A stretch of DNA of 64,000 bases from Clostridia bacterium. Its GTDB lineage: Bacteria > Bacillota > Clostridia > Christensenellales > Aristaeellaceae. The stretch spans positions 186,001 to 250,000 of the forward strand of contig JAFRQX010000019.1 in NCBI GenBank assembly GCA_017428385.1. The letters are read 5' to 3'. The notes below the pieces were generated by a model. The model was given only the letters and a program-made list of their open reading frames with translations. It did no database searches and was not told where the DNA came from. Shown in pieces: positions 23,200 to 31,912 of this stretch (position 1 is its first letter; each line of letters opens with the position of its first letter). The position numbers and the translations under genes are program-made.

Positions 23200-26100
23200 T
23201 CAGGGAAGAATCGCTTCAAGAATCTCGTATGCATACATATTATCTATGCCTGTACGGATGGATTCAAGTCTGAGAATCTCTTTGTTCTCATCTGTAATCT
23301 GCAGAGCATTTTCTTCGTTTATGTTGAATTCACCGATGATTTTTACGGAGTCGGAGAAGTCTGCCAGGATATACGGCGCAGTTTTCTCCTCTCCGAAGGC
23401 CATATCCCATTTCTCATCGAGGATGCGTTTGTTTCCGCTCTGCTCAGTCAGTTCAAGCTTTCCGTCCTGAATGCTGTAGGTTCCTTTTTCTGTATATCCG
23501 TCACTGAATTCCGCTCTGTAGTGATATCCGGTCATGAACCAGATTTTGTAGGCGTCATTCTCACCGTAGATAATCGCCAGTACCCGTCCGTTTCCGGCCG
23601 TATCCGACACTTCTTCCGGTTCAGGTTCCTTCTCCGGCTCCTTCTCCGTTTCAGGTTCCTTCTCCGGTTCCTTTTCCGGTTCAGATTTCTTCTCCGGTTC
23701 GGGTTCCTTCGCAGGTTTGGGTTCCTTCACAGGTTCGGGCTCCTTCTCCGGTTCAGGCTCCTTCTCCGGTTCAGGTTCCGGTTCCGGTTCGGGTTCCGGT
23801 TCAGGTTCCGGTTCTGGTTCGGGAACATAATTCGGGTCTTTTTCAAGGTCAAATGACAGATAGACGCCCCCGGCCCAGGGAACAATAAAGGTGAACTCGC
23901 CGTTCTCTTTCTTTGTGACTTCTGCCTTCAGCTTATTATCCCCTTTGCCGTTATAGATGACGACATCATATCCTTTCCTGTACTGTTCTTTCAGGTCAAC
24001 GGATAATGTCAGTGCGTTATCCTGTTTAGCTACCTTCAGGGTTTGTTGATCCTGATTTTCCTCTCCTGCTCCGCGGCGATTTGCTTCATCAACTGCTTTA
24101 CCGATAATCTTGTCCGTTGTGCCGACCACATTCAGCGTGCCGTATTGTTCATTATCTTCCTTTTTAATAATGTAGTTGATATTCTCTTCAACTGCTTCAA
24201 CTGAATAGCCGTCTTTATCACATGTAATCTGATTGTTTTCATTCGGCATGATGGCCCAGGTAGTAATCAGGAAGTTCTTAACCGCATCCGCGTTTGCCAC
24301 AAAAATCGGAGTCAGACCGGAAATGGTTTCCTGGACGATGATATCCACCGCGGGAAGGGGCTTTTCCTCTTCTGTTGCTGCAGCACTGAGGCCGTCATTA
24401 TCTTCAGGAATCTCTTCATCATCGGCAGCATCCTCATCTGCTGCAGCCTGAAGTACTTTCTCTTCACCAAGGCTGATTCCTGTGCCCATGGAGATCAGGT
24501 CACCTCCGATGATGACCTGGGCATAGCCATCGCCTTCACCATCGAAATCAACATCAATTCCGTTTTCGGCAAACAAGTCTCCTCCGACATTCACCATGGC
24601 CTCCCCATTGTTCTTCCAGCCGGGTCCCTGTCCTGAGATCGTTATGCCTGTGCCGTTGTCTGCTGTCACGTCGCCGGCGATCTCCACATCCAGTTCGCCG
24701 CTGTAGTTGACAATCTTGACTCCGTTTTCTCCGGCGGTCAGGTCTCCGCCGATATTCATTCTGGAGATGCCTCCCTCAATGCCGACGTTTTGCACCATCG
24801 CAGCGTATTCTTCGCCCGCAGTAACGCTTCCGCCGATATCCATCGTGACCGTACCGTCACTGTTTTGGATCCCGACACCAAAGGCTGACGCCGTCACATC
24901 GCCGCCGATTTCGACCGTGGCTGTTCCTGTCTCGGTAATGACCCTCGCGCCGTTTGCGGAAGCCTTCAGGTCTCCGGTGATTTCAACTGTGGTTGTGTTG
25001 TCCAGGTTATTGATGTCCAGTCCGTCCCTGGCAGTCACGTTTCCGTCGATGACCAGATCGGTGATGCCGGATGTCGTGTCATCCTGGTCGTTCATCCAAT
25101 AATACGGAACATCCATTATGACGGCAGTTCCGTCAACCGCGGACAATCCGCCGTTAACGGTGATGTCCAACTCACCGCCCTTGTTCTGAACCGTAACACC
25201 GTCTCCGTTGAAGACATGTTCGGAATTGTCATACCAGTTGTCTTCTTCATCGTCATCTACTTCATCGTAGTCTTCAGGAGCAGCCTTCCAGCCGCCCTGA
25301 TGCTGATAGCCGAATACTTCAAGTCCCTTGTCAATAGTGATCGTTGTTTTACCGGCTTTTGCTTCCGCATACACACCGTTTATCGTAAGGTCTTCACGCG
25401 GATTATCCTCTTTTTCATGAGATACGGAAACACCTTTTTCGGCCTTGATTGTGAAATCTCCGCCCTCATTACGGGTTTTGATTCCGTACACCCCTGCATT
25501 GATCGTTCCCTTCACAGTCACATCCGCATAGTTATCAGGGTTTTCATACATTGAAATGTAGGATCCGTCAGGGTTTTCGACATAATCACCGTATTCATCT
25601 TCCAGATAATAGAAATGAGTACTTGAACCAACGTTAATTCCTGATTCACCGGCCTTAATATCACCTTTTACGGTTGCGGTGATGCCCTTCTCCTTGTCAT
25701 CGCCAGTCAGTGAAATATCAACGCCGCTGTTATCCCTGGACTGTACATCTTCAGCACTGACGGTAATGTTGCCATTCTGGACGTTCGCATACAACCCACC
25801 GTAAAACCCTTGTACATCCCCGACTTTTGCATCAATTGTACCATTTGCGTCATGAATGTAACTGTTAAAATTATCTACGCAAAGATTCACGCCGATGTCC
25901 GTTCCGAATACATCACCGGTCTGAATGGTTGTTTTGCTTCCTTCATCCCAGGCTGCTGCATACAGGCCGTCGCCGCCCCTGCTTTCAATATCTCGGACTG
26001 TGACATTGACGTTTGATTCTTCACCCTGGGATTCAGCTACCATTCCTTTTCCATCATAGCTTGTAATATCTTTTGCGCTGAATTCCGTAGTTGACTTTGC

Positions 26101-27165
26101 ATCTGTTTTGATGAACACGCCGTCATCATAGATTGCATATGGATCATGGTTTCCGTTGGATGTGACATCACCGCCGGAAATGATTCTGCCCTCGTCATCC
26201 CGTTCACCGACAGTTACTTTCACTTCTCCGTGATTGTTTTGCAGATACACGCCTGTGCCGCCGGCTTCAATATCGCCCTTCACATATATTGTGGTATCAC
26301 CGTGGCTGTAATGTTCTGGGTTTTGCAATTCATCATCCATACCATATACAGGCGGTTGATAAAAACCGTTGGTGACGTGAATACCCTCTCCTTGTGATTC
26401 GTAACCATCGGTCTTCACATTTCCTTCAACCAGGATATTCACTGTGGAATCATCGTCAAGCTGGATTTGGATTCCACATCCTGTTTTATCCTCTCCCTGT
26501 CCCGCGGTAATGTTTCCATCGATTTTTACCCTAAAATCATCGTAGTCGTTCCCTTTCAGATCAAGACCGTTTGTATTGGAAACAATATCTTTGGTAAAGA
26601 GATCCACATCACTGTTATTATATGCATTAATATGAATACCGCCATCGTCTGAGTTGATCGTATCAGTAATATTCAGTTTGAGATATGACTCGTCTTCCAT
26701 ACTGATACCCACAGCCTGCCCGGCTGTGTCCATTTTTCCGGTTTCCAGATCCAGGGTGGATTCATCCCGCATGGAGGCATAGACGCCATATACCGAACAT
26801 TCATTGATCCAGTAATCATCTTCGTCGTCGCTGTAGTATTCCTTTTTATCTACTTTGTTTATTTCCGTCTTCACGTCGCCTGTTTTGATGGATACTTTAC
26901 CGCCACCCTCTTCATCCGGATATACGAGATTCAGAGCAGCATAGATATAGACATCATCTTTTATATCCGAAAAATCTGCCGGCAATACCAGATTGCCGAG
27001 AGGCTCATGATCCGCGTCATGCGAATTATCTTCTATACCGCCGGTATAGACTCCGTAGAACGGTTCGTCAGCCAGTGCGCCGACAGGCAGCATAAGGCCC
27101 AGGATGCACATTGCGAGCATCATTCCGGTCCATCTTCTGATGTTCCTTCTGGTTTTTTGTTTCAT
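23200..27165 (-). CDS. Large repetitive secreted protein, beta-helix-like, with Pro-Glu/Lys stalk
   Basis: A 1321-aa exported protein. Signal peptide [20 protein letters not shown] to about residue 32 (VGALA-DE). Residues about 40-1000 are built of many copies of a loose unit of about 20-25 residues (for example [40 protein letters not shown]), rich in Gly, Asp, Thr and Val, as in right-handed beta-helix adhesins. A stretch of acidic and Ala residues follows, then an Ig-like segment, then a stalk of EP/KEPEP repeats (about 1113-1182) and a C-terminal beta-rich domain of about 130 aa ([21 protein letters not shown]). There is no LPxTG motif, SLH domain or C-terminal anchor. AGAGAGG lies upstream of the ATG. 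Confidence 0.85.
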   Translation of the reverse strand: MKQKTRRNIRRWTGMMLAMCILGLMLPVGALADEPFYGVYTGGIEDNSHDADHEPLGNLVLPADFSDIKDDVYIYAALNLVYPDEEGGGKVSIKTGDVKTEINKVDKKEYYSDDEDDYWINECSVYGVYASMRDESTLDLETGKMDTAGQAVGISMEDESYLKLNITDTINSDDGGIHINAYNNSDVDLFTKDIVSNTNGLDLKGNDYDDFRVKIDGNITAGQGEDKTGCGIQIQLDDDSTVNILVEGNVKTDGYESQGEGIHVTNGFYQPPVYGMDDELQNPEHYSHGDTTIYVKGDIEAGGTGVYLQNNHGEVKVTVGERDDEGRIISGGDVTSNGNHDPYAIYDDGVFIKTDAKSTTEFSAKDITSYDGKGMVAESQGEESNVNVTVRDIESRGGDGLYAAAWDEGSKTTIQTGDVFGTDIGVNLCVDNFNSYIHDANGTIDAKVGDVQGFYGGLYANVQNGNITVSAEDVQSRDNSGVDISLTGDDKEKGITATVKGDIKAGESGINVGSSTHFYYLEDEYGDYVENPDGSYISMYENPDNYADVTVKGTINAGVYGIKTRNEGGDFTIKAEKGVSVSHEKEDNPREDLTINGVYAEAKAGKTTITIDKGLEVFGYQHQGGWKAAPEDYDEVDDDEEDNWYDNSEHVFNGDGVTVQNKGGELDITVNGGLSAVDGTAVIMDVPYYWMNDQDDTTSGITDLVIDGNVTARDGLDINNLDNTTTVEITGDLKASANGARVITETGTATVEIGGDVTASAFGVGIQNSDGTVTMDIGGSVTAGEEYAAMVQNVGIEGGISRMNIGGDLTAGENGVKIVNYSGELDVEIAGDVTADNGTGITISGQGPGWKNNGEAMVNVGGDLFAENGIDVDFDGEGDGYAQVIIGGDLISMGTGISLGEEKVLQAAADEDAADDEEIPEDNDGLSAAATEEEKPLPAVDIIVQETISGLTPIFVANADAVKNFLITTWAIMPNENNQITCDKDGYSVEAVEENINYIIKKEDNEQYGTLNVVGTTDKIIGKAVDEANRRGAGEENQDQQTLKVAKQDNALTLSVDLKEQYRKGYDVVIYNGKGDNKLKAEVTKKENGEFTFIVPWAGGVYLSFDLEKDPNYVPEPEPEPEPEPEPEPEPEPEKEPEPEKEPEPVKEPKPAKEPEPEKKSEPEKEPEKEPETEKEPEKEPEPEEVSDTAGNGRVLAIIYGENDAYKIWFMTGYHYRAEFSDGYTEKGTYSIQDGKLELTEQSGNKRILDEKWDMAFGEEKTAPYILADFSDSVKIIGEFNINEENALQITDENKEILRLESIRTGIDNMYAYEILEAILP
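23619..23825 (-). repeat. Low-complexity tandem repeats coding the Pro-Glu/Lys stalk
   Basis: Runs of 6- and 12-18-bp units built from the GAACCG/GAGCCT/GAAAAG hexamers on the minus strand, coding (EP)n and (KEPEPE)n. Such tracts readily change length by slippage. Confidence 0.85.
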
Positions 27166-27196
27166 GTCAAAATGTCCTCTCTTTCATTGCTTGTTT

Positions 27197-27212
27197 CCGA
27201 AAACGTTTCCGG
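27197..27212. promoter_or_regulatory. Palindromic operator-like site upstream of the repeat protein gene
   Basis: CCGAAAACGTTTCCGG, a 16-bp near-palindrome with a central CG of the kind bound by LacI/CcpA-type regulators, 32 bp before the start codon. A guess from the pattern only. Confidence 0.4.
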
Positions 27213-27381
27213 TGTCAAAGTGCTGAAATTTGCTGGGATTCTGACTTTTTTGTGCGAAAGGTTCATCTGTGTTCAGTGTACATCATTACATATTTGTCTG
27301 CACAAATCAACAAAAAGTTACTTTGTATACTGTATTTTTGCTGTATTTTGCCTATTTGTACGTTCTTCTCAACACAATTTC

Positions 27382-27456
27382 TGTCAGGTAAAAAGCCTTG
27401 ACATTCCATGCCGATCGTGTATAATAGCACAGGTGTCAGGTTGAAAAGCCTGACAC
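27382..27456. repeat. Paired 22-bp dyads flanking the ylxM-ffh promoter
   Basis: Two near-identical elements of the form TGTCAGG - 7/8 nt - CC(T)TGACA, at 27382-27403 and 27434-27455, start-to-start 52 bp. The first contains the -35 box; the second lies at the transcription start and would also form a hairpin at the 5' end of the mRNA. Confidence 0.7.
27398..27425 (+). promoter_or_regulatory. Promoter of the ylxM-ffh operon
   Basis: TTGACA (27398-27403), 16-bp spacer, TATAAT (27420-27425). The -35 box is inside one of two similar dyads. Confidence 0.87.
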
Positions 27457-27491
27457 GTTGTCGGAATCGTTCTTTCGCCGGAGGGGTAAAC

Positions 27492-27860
27492 ATGGTAAAG
27501 GAAGACCTGAACAGGAAGGTGGATCTGGCTTTCCTTGCTGCTTTCTACGGCGGTATGCTGACGGAGAAACAGCGCCGTATCCTCTCCCTCTATTGTGAAG
27601 AGGATCTTTCCCTCGGTGAGATTGCCGAAGAAGTTGGCATTTCACGCCAGGCCGCGCATGAATCCCTCACCCGTGCGGCTGAAAAGCTCTCGGAAATGGA
27701 ATCTGCGCTGGGTGTGGCCGAACGCTTCCGCAAAATAGACTCCGGTCTGGAAAGTGCGCTGGACGCACTGAATTGCAAGGATTATCCCCGTGCGGAATCT
27801 TTATTGAAAGAAATGCTTACGATCGAAACGGAAGAATCCTCCGATCGTTCATGGAGGTAA
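27492..27860 (+). CDS. ylxM: YlxM family (UPF0122) helix-turn-helix protein
   Basis: A 122-aa protein with AFLAAFYGGMLTEKQRRILS, LYCEEDLSLGEIAEEVGISR and QAAHESLTRAAEKLSEMESA, a sigma-70 region-4-like helix-turn-helix typical of YlxM. The gene is nearly always next to ffh and the protein is thought to assist or regulate the SRP pathway by RNA or GTPase interaction. GGAGGGG precedes the ATG, 1 nt separates it from ffh. First gene of the operon. Confidence 0.93.
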   Translation: MVKEDLNRKVDLAFLAAFYGGMLTEKQRRILSLYCEEDLSLGEIAEEVGISRQAAHESLTRAAEKLSEMESALGVAERFRKIDSGLESALDALNCKDYPRAESLLKEMLTIETEESSDRSWR

Positions 27861-27861
27861 C

Positions 27862-29187
27862 ATGGCATTTGAAGGCTTAAGCGAAAAGCTGCAGGGCGCC
27901 CTGAGGAAAATGACCGGGCGCGGCAGGCTGACGGAGCAGGCCGTAAAGGAAGGCATGCGTGAAGTACGCATGGCACTTCTGGAGGCTGACGTTAACTACG
28001 CCGTTGCCAAGGATTTCATCCGGAAAGTCACTGAGCGCTGTGTTGGCGCTGACGTACTCTCCTCCCTCACTCCCAGCCAGCAGGTTATCCGCATCGTCAA
28101 TGAAGAGATGACTGAGCTGATGGGCAGCACCAATGCAAAGCTCAACTGGTCCTCTTCGGTTCCCTCAATCATCATGCTTTGCGGCCTGCAGGGTGCCGGT
28201 AAAACCACCATGTGCGCCAAGCTGGCCGGATACCTGACCAAGCAGGGGAAAAAGCCGATGCTGGCCGCCTGTGACATTTACCGTCCTGCCGCCATCAAAC
28301 AGCTGCAGGTGGTCGGACAGCAGGTGAATGTTCCCGTATTTGAAAAGGGAACCCAGGATCCTGTCAAAACCGCCAAGGAAGCGATCGAATACGCCCGGTA
28401 TTATCAGCGTGACGTGCTGATTATCGATACAGCCGGCCGGCTGCATATTGATGAGGAACTCATGGATGAGCTTCTCCGCATCCGGGACACAGTCTCCCCC
28501 ACGGAGATCCTGCTGACCGTTGACGCCATGACCGGTCAGGACGCTGTGAATGTCGCCAAGGCCTTCGATGAAAAGCTGAATGTTACCGGCGTTATCCTGA
28601 CCAAGCTGGACGGCGATACCCGCGGCGGTGCCGCCCTCTCCATCAAGGCCGTCACCGGTAAACCCATCAAGTTCAGCGGTATCGGTGAGAAGCTTTCCGA
28701 CATTGAGCCCTTCCATCCAGACCGGATGGCCAGCCGGATCCTCGGCATGGGCGACGTGCTGACCCTCATTGACAAGGCTGCTGAGGCTTTCGACGAACAG
28801 GAAGCCGGAAAGTTTGCCCGCAAAGGCCTGAGCAACAAGCTCACCCTGGAGGACTTCCTGGATCAGATGCAGAGCATGAAGAAAATGGGCGGTCTCCGCA
28901 GCATGATCAGTATGCTGCCCGGCATGAGCGGCAAGGACATCGATGTGGATGATAATGCCATGAAGAAGCCTGAGGCCATCATCCGCTCCATGACGCCGAA
29001 GGAACGCAAAGATCCCTCCATCCTCAATGCCAGCCGCCGCAAGCGTATTGCCGCCGGTTCCGGCACCACTGTACAGGATGTGAACACGCTGATCCGCCAG
29101 TTTGAGCAGGCTCAGCAGATGATGAAGCGTATGATGGGTGCCAAGGGTAAAAAGGCGCTTAGAAACATGCGTTTCCCGGGAATGTGA
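27862..29187 (+). CDS. ffh: Signal recognition particle protein Ffh
   Basis: A 441-aa SRP54 GTPase that delivers nascent membrane proteins to FtsY. N domain from MAFEGLSEKLQGALRKMTGR; G domain with GLQGAGKTTMCAKLA (P-loop), ACDIYRPAAIKQL, VLIIDTAGRLHIDEEL, LTKLDGDTRGGAALS and FSGIGEKLSDIEPF; Met-rich M domain (LEDFLDQMQSMKKMGGLRSM, GSGTTVQDVNTLIRQFEQAQ) for signal-sequence and 4.5S RNA binding. Length and order are standard. Confidence 0.98.
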   Translation: MAFEGLSEKLQGALRKMTGRGRLTEQAVKEGMREVRMALLEADVNYAVAKDFIRKVTERCVGADVLSSLTPSQQVIRIVNEEMTELMGSTNAKLNWSSSVPSIIMLCGLQGAGKTTMCAKLAGYLTKQGKKPMLAACDIYRPAAIKQLQVVGQQVNVPVFEKGTQDPVKTAKEAIEYARYYQRDVLIIDTAGRLHIDEELMDELLRIRDTVSPTEILLTVDAMTGQDAVNVAKAFDEKLNVTGVILTKLDGDTRGGAALSIKAVTGKPIKFSGIGEKLSDIEPFHPDRMASRILGMGDVLTLIDKAAEAFDEQEAGKFARKGLSNKLTLEDFLDQMQSMKKMGGLRSMISMLPGMSGKDIDVDDNAMKKPEAIIRSMTPKERKDPSILNASRRKRIAAGSGTTVQDVNTLIRQFEQAQQMMKRMMGAKGKKALRNMRFPGM

Positions 29188-29194
29188 TTCCCGG
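29176..29194 (+). other. Hairpin at the ffh stop codon
   Basis: Perfect 8-bp stem CCGGGAAT / ATTCCCGG (29176-29183 / 29187-29194) whose 3-nt loop overlaps the TGA stop. No U-tract follows, so it is more likely a processing or stability element than a terminator. Confidence 0.5.
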
Positions 29195-29278
29195 CAGGTC
29201 TAATCGCTTGGACTCATATACTTCGCTATATGATTTCCATATATCATTATTCATTTATTTTTTGAGGAGGAAATCCAA

Positions 29279-29530
29279 ATGTCTGTCAAAATCCGTCTGA
29301 AGAGAATGGGAATGAAGAAAAAGCCTTTCTATCGTGTGGTTGTTGCTGATATCCGCAGCCCCCGTGACGGCCGCTTCATCGAAGAGATCGGTTACTATGA
29401 TCCCATGACCAAGCCCGCCGAAATCAAGGTTGACAACGAGCGCGCCAAGTACTGGCTCGGCGTTGGCGCTCAGCCCACTGACACCGTCCGCATTCTGCTG
29501 AAGAAGTCCGGCGCGATCGAAGAAAAGTGA
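29279..29530 (+). CDS. rpsP: 30S ribosomal protein S16
   Basis: An 83-aa protein: [40 protein letters not shown] and [20 protein letters not shown], the standard S16 sequence. A strong GAGGAGG lies upstream. It comes 91 nt after ffh and 25 nt before khpA. Confidence 0.98.
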   Translation: MSVKIRLKRMGMKKKPFYRVVVADIRSPRDGRFIEEIGYYDPMTKPAEIKVDNERAKYWLGVGAQPTDTVRILLKKSGAIEEK

Positions 29531-29555
29531 GCCTGAGTTAAGAAAGGATGTACCC

Positions 29556-29783
29556 ATGCAAGAACTTTTAACCTTTGTGGCACAGTCTCTGGTGGAGCAT
29601 CCCGATCAGGTCAGCGTTACCGAGACCGAAGGACCTGAAGCTGTCATTCTGGAGCTCCATGTGGCTGAAGATGATATGGGCAAGGTTATCGGCAAGCAGG
29701 GCAGGATTGCCAAAGCGATCCGCGCCGTGGTGAAAGCCGCCACGCTCAAAAACAGCAAGCCTGTTTTTGTTGAGATTCAATAA
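29556..29783 (+). CDS. khpA: KH-domain RNA-binding protein KhpA
   Basis: A 75-aa single KH domain with VIGKQGRIAKAIRAVVKAAT, which contains the GxxG loop as G-K-Q-G. KhpA partners with KhpB in Gram-positives to bind RNA and affects cell division and wall growth. Its place between rpsP and rimM is the usual one. AAAGGATG precedes the ATG. Confidence 0.94.
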   Translation: MQELLTFVAQSLVEHPDQVSVTETEGPEAVILELHVAEDDMGKVIGKQGRIAKAIRAVVKAATLKNSKPVFVEIQ

Positions 29784-29799
29784 GCTTACAGCCATGTCC

Positions 29800-29826
29800 G
29801 GCGGGATCCGATGCTCGGATCCCGCC
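29800..29826 (+). other. Strong hairpin between khpA and rimM
   Basis: Perfect 11-bp G/C-rich stem (29800-29810 / 29816-29826) with a 5-nt loop, followed by GTGCTTTC. The poor U-tract makes it a leaky terminator or an RNA-processing site in the operon. Confidence 0.6.
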
Positions 29827-29854
29827 GTGCTTTCATCGGAGGAAAACCTTTCTT

Positions 29855-30373
29855 ATGAATGATTATCTTTTGATCGCATCCGTTCTCAAACCCCAGGGAG
29901 TCCGCGGAGAATGCAAGCTCCGCTCCTACGCTGCTGATATTGAGCGTTTTCATCAGTGGAACACTCTGTATCTGAAGAATGCCGACAGCTATATTCCGGT
30001 TGCTCTCCGCACCGTCCGGATCCGGGACGGGTTTGTTTACGCACACCTGGACGGCAGCGATACAGCTGACGCGGCTGAACGGTTCCGCGGCTGCGACCTC
30101 TACGTGGATCGTGCAGGCGCTGCTCCCGTGGAGGAAGACGCCGAGCTCATCGCTGATCTTATCGGATGTGAAGCCCGGGATGAAAACGGTGAAGTTATCG
30201 GTGTGCTGACGGACGTACTGCAGTACGGCACGGTGGACACCTGGGTCTTCCAGTCCGGTAAAACCACGCTGATGGCCCCGGCGCTGAAAGCCGTTTTCCC
30301 TGAAGTGGACGCGGAAAAGAAAACCATTCTGGTCATCCGAGACCGGCTTGAGGAGGTGGCTGTCCGTTCATGA
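29855..30373 (+). CDS. rimM: Ribosome maturation factor RimM
   Basis: A 172-aa protein for 30S head assembly. The N-terminal domain reads LLIASVLKPQGVRGECKLRS; LYVDRAGAAPVEEDAELIADLIGCE and TVDTWVFQSGKTTLMAPALKA belong to the PRC-barrel half. GGAGG precedes the ATG. Its stop overlaps the trmD start by four bases (ATGA). Confidence 0.95.
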   Translation: MNDYLLIASVLKPQGVRGECKLRSYAADIERFHQWNTLYLKNADSYIPVALRTVRIRDGFVYAHLDGSDTADAAERFRGCDLYVDRAGAAPVEEDAELIADLIGCEARDENGEVIGVLTDVLQYGTVDTWVFQSGKTTLMAPALKAVFPEVDAEKKTILVIRDRLEEVAVRS

Positions 30374-31137
30374 GCGAGCCCTTCCGTGTCAATATCCTGA
30401 CCATCTTTCCGGAAATGTTCGAAAGCTTCTTTTCTTCCAGTATTCTGGGCCGTGCCAGGGAACAGGGACTGATTGACATCCGGACGACGGACATCCGTCC
30501 CTATTCAAAAAGCAAACACCATAATACGGATGACTATCCTTTCGGCGGCGGCGCCGGCATGGTTATGATGGCCCAGCCCATTCTGGATGCCATGGTCGCT
30601 GTCAGTGCCGAATATCCTTCCGCACGCCGGATCTATCTGGGTCCCCGCGGAAAAAAGCTGACCACTTCCCTTGCCCGGGAACTGGCGCAGGAAAAAGAAC
30701 TGGTTCTGCTCTGCGGCCATTACGAAGGGGTGGATCAGCGTGCCCTTGATACCTGTGTGGATGAGGAAATCTCCATCGGTGATTACATTCTGACCGGCGG
30801 CGAAACGGCGGCGATGGTGCTTGTGGACTGTGTGGCCCGATTCGTTCCAGGTGTACTCGGAAGCGCTGACAGTCCGGAGGAGGAATCCTTCTCCGATGGA
30901 CTGCTGGAATACCCCCAGTATACCCGTCCCCGGGATCTGAACGGTATGCAGGTGCCTGAAGTCCTGCTGAACGGGGATCATGCTAAAATCAGGTCATGGC
31001 GCCGCAGGGAAAGCTTAAAAGCAACCCTGAAACACCGGCCCGACCTGCTTGAAACCGCACCCTTGGATGAAAAAGACAGAAAAACGCTCGATGAAATCCG
31101 GAAGGAGTTGACCGAATCATGTTCCTCAGAAAGCTGA
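30370..31137 (+). CDS. trmD: tRNA (guanine37-N1)-methyltransferase TrmD
   Basis: A 255-aa SPOUT methyltransferase that makes m1G37 to prevent frameshifting. Landmarks: VNILTIFPEMFESFFSSSIL, YPFGGGAGMVMMAQPILDAM, LVLLCGHYEGVDQRALDTCV, DYILTGGETAAMVLVDCVAR and QYTRPRDLNGMQVPEVLLNG. Length is slightly above the common 240-250. Its 3' end overlaps the next gene by 19 bp. Confidence 0.97.
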   Translation: MSEPFRVNILTIFPEMFESFFSSSILGRAREQGLIDIRTTDIRPYSKSKHHNTDDYPFGGGAGMVMMAQPILDAMVAVSAEYPSARRIYLGPRGKKLTTSLARELAQEKELVLLCGHYEGVDQRALDTCVDEEISIGDYILTGGETAAMVLVDCVARFVPGVLGSADSPEEESFSDGLLEYPQYTRPRDLNGMQVPEVLLNGDHAKIRSWRRRESLKATLKHRPDLLETAPLDEKDRKTLDEIRKELTESCSSES

Positions 31138-31499
31138 CCGTTCTCCTTGTTCCGCTGGGCCTGATGCTGCTGCTCTGCCTGTTGATCCCGCTCTTCGGCT
31201 CCCTGGATGCTTTCTTCGGTCCGCTGCTGCTCGGGGCTGTGCTGGGCGTAATGCTCGCTCTGCTGCTGCCGCTGGCCGGCGCCACCAGGATGCGGGAACC
31301 CTTCGCCTGGCTGCTCTGGATTCCCGCCGCTGTCATCCTGCTGATTCTTCTGTACCAGTTCCTGACCACCCAGCAGATCGGCCGCGATATTCCGGTGCTT
31401 CGTCTGCTGATAACCGGCGATACCCGGATCATCACCGCAGAAAGTGCCTTTGCTGCCTATATGCTGGCCTTTTCTGTCCGTACCGGCAAAGGCATCTGA
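31119..31499 (+). CDS. Small membrane protein of unknown function
   Basis: A 126-aa protein with four hydrophobic segments (VLLVPLGLMLLLCLLIPLFG, FFGPLLLGAVLGVMLALLLP, WLLWIPAAVILLILLYQF and ITAESAFAAYMLAFSV). It starts inside trmD with GGAG 11 nt upstream, so expression is coupled to the operon. I do not recognise the family. A terminator follows. Confidence 0.7.
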   Translation: MFLRKLTVLLVPLGLMLLLCLLIPLFGSLDAFFGPLLLGAVLGVMLALLLPLAGATRMREPFAWLLWIPAAVILLILLYQFLTTQQIGRDIPVLRLLITGDTRIITAESAFAAYMLAFSVRTGKGI

Positions 31500-31522
31500 A
31501 TACTTTTTATATTTCGGTTATT

Positions 31523-31550
31523 CACACAGCCCGGCGGCTGTGTTTTTTCT
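31523..31550 (+). terminator. Terminator of the ylxM-trmD operon
   Basis: Perfect 7-bp stem CACAGCC / GGCTGTG (31525-31531 / 31536-31542) with a 4-nt loop, then TTTTTT. Confidence 0.92.
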
Positions 31551-31585
31551 TATCCGGAATACGTTCTTTTGTTCCTGTGCCGGAC

Positions 31586-31614
31586 TTGTTGCGGAGTATG
31601 CAGCATGCTATAAT
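31586..31614 (+). promoter_or_regulatory. Promoter of the barstar-MBL-comEC-holA operon
   Basis: TTGTTG (31586-31591), 17-bp spacer, TATAAT (31609-31614). Confidence 0.75.
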
Positions 31615-31660
31615 AATCAGGATAGGAATCTGATCCCTTCTTTTGCGGAGGTACAACAAT

Positions 31661-31909
31661 ATGCAGACGATTGTAATTGACGGCTCAAGGTATGAATCAT
31701 CCCGTGATCTCCATCTTGCGCTGAAGCGTATGCTTTCCCTTCCGGATTATTACGGGATGAACGCTGACGCCCTGAATGACTGCCTTTCCGAGAGGGTTTC
31801 CCCCGTCAATGTCTGGATCTTTGATCCGGGTGCCGGAGAGGTTGCTTCCGCTATCAGTATTCTCCGTACGGTGTTTGCTGATAACGGCGGAGAAGTAAAG
31901 GAGCTGTAA
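31661..31909 (+). CDS. Barstar-family protein
   Basis: An 82-aa protein, MQTIVIDGSRYESSRDLHLA, followed by LPDYYGMNADALNDCLSERV and TVFADNGGEVKEL. The LPxYYGxNxDALxDCL motif is the barstar core that plugs the RNase active site of barnase. No barnase-like RNase is seen nearby, so its partner is unknown. GGAGG lies 9 nt before the ATG. It precedes the MBL gene by 3 nt. Confidence 0.87.
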   Translation: MQTIVIDGSRYESSRDLHLALKRMLSLPDYYGMNADALNDCLSERVSPVNVWIFDPGAGEVASAISILRTVFADNGGEVKEL

Positions 31910-31912
31910 TCC

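Larger units (their letters stand above)
27166..27491. other. Divergent intergenic region between the repeat protein and ylxM
   Basis: 326 bp without a gene. It holds, from left to right, the Shine-Dalgarno of the repeat protein, a palindromic operator-like site (27197-27212), an A/T-rich tract (about 27270-27380), and the ylxM promoter with its two dyads. I could not fix a clear promoter for the minus-strand repeat protein. Confidence 0.7.

Noticed and set aside
23619..23825. Pro-Glu/Lys repeat as a possible frameshift or noncoding satellite
   Set aside because: The reading frame stays open through it and continues into a normal beta-rich domain.
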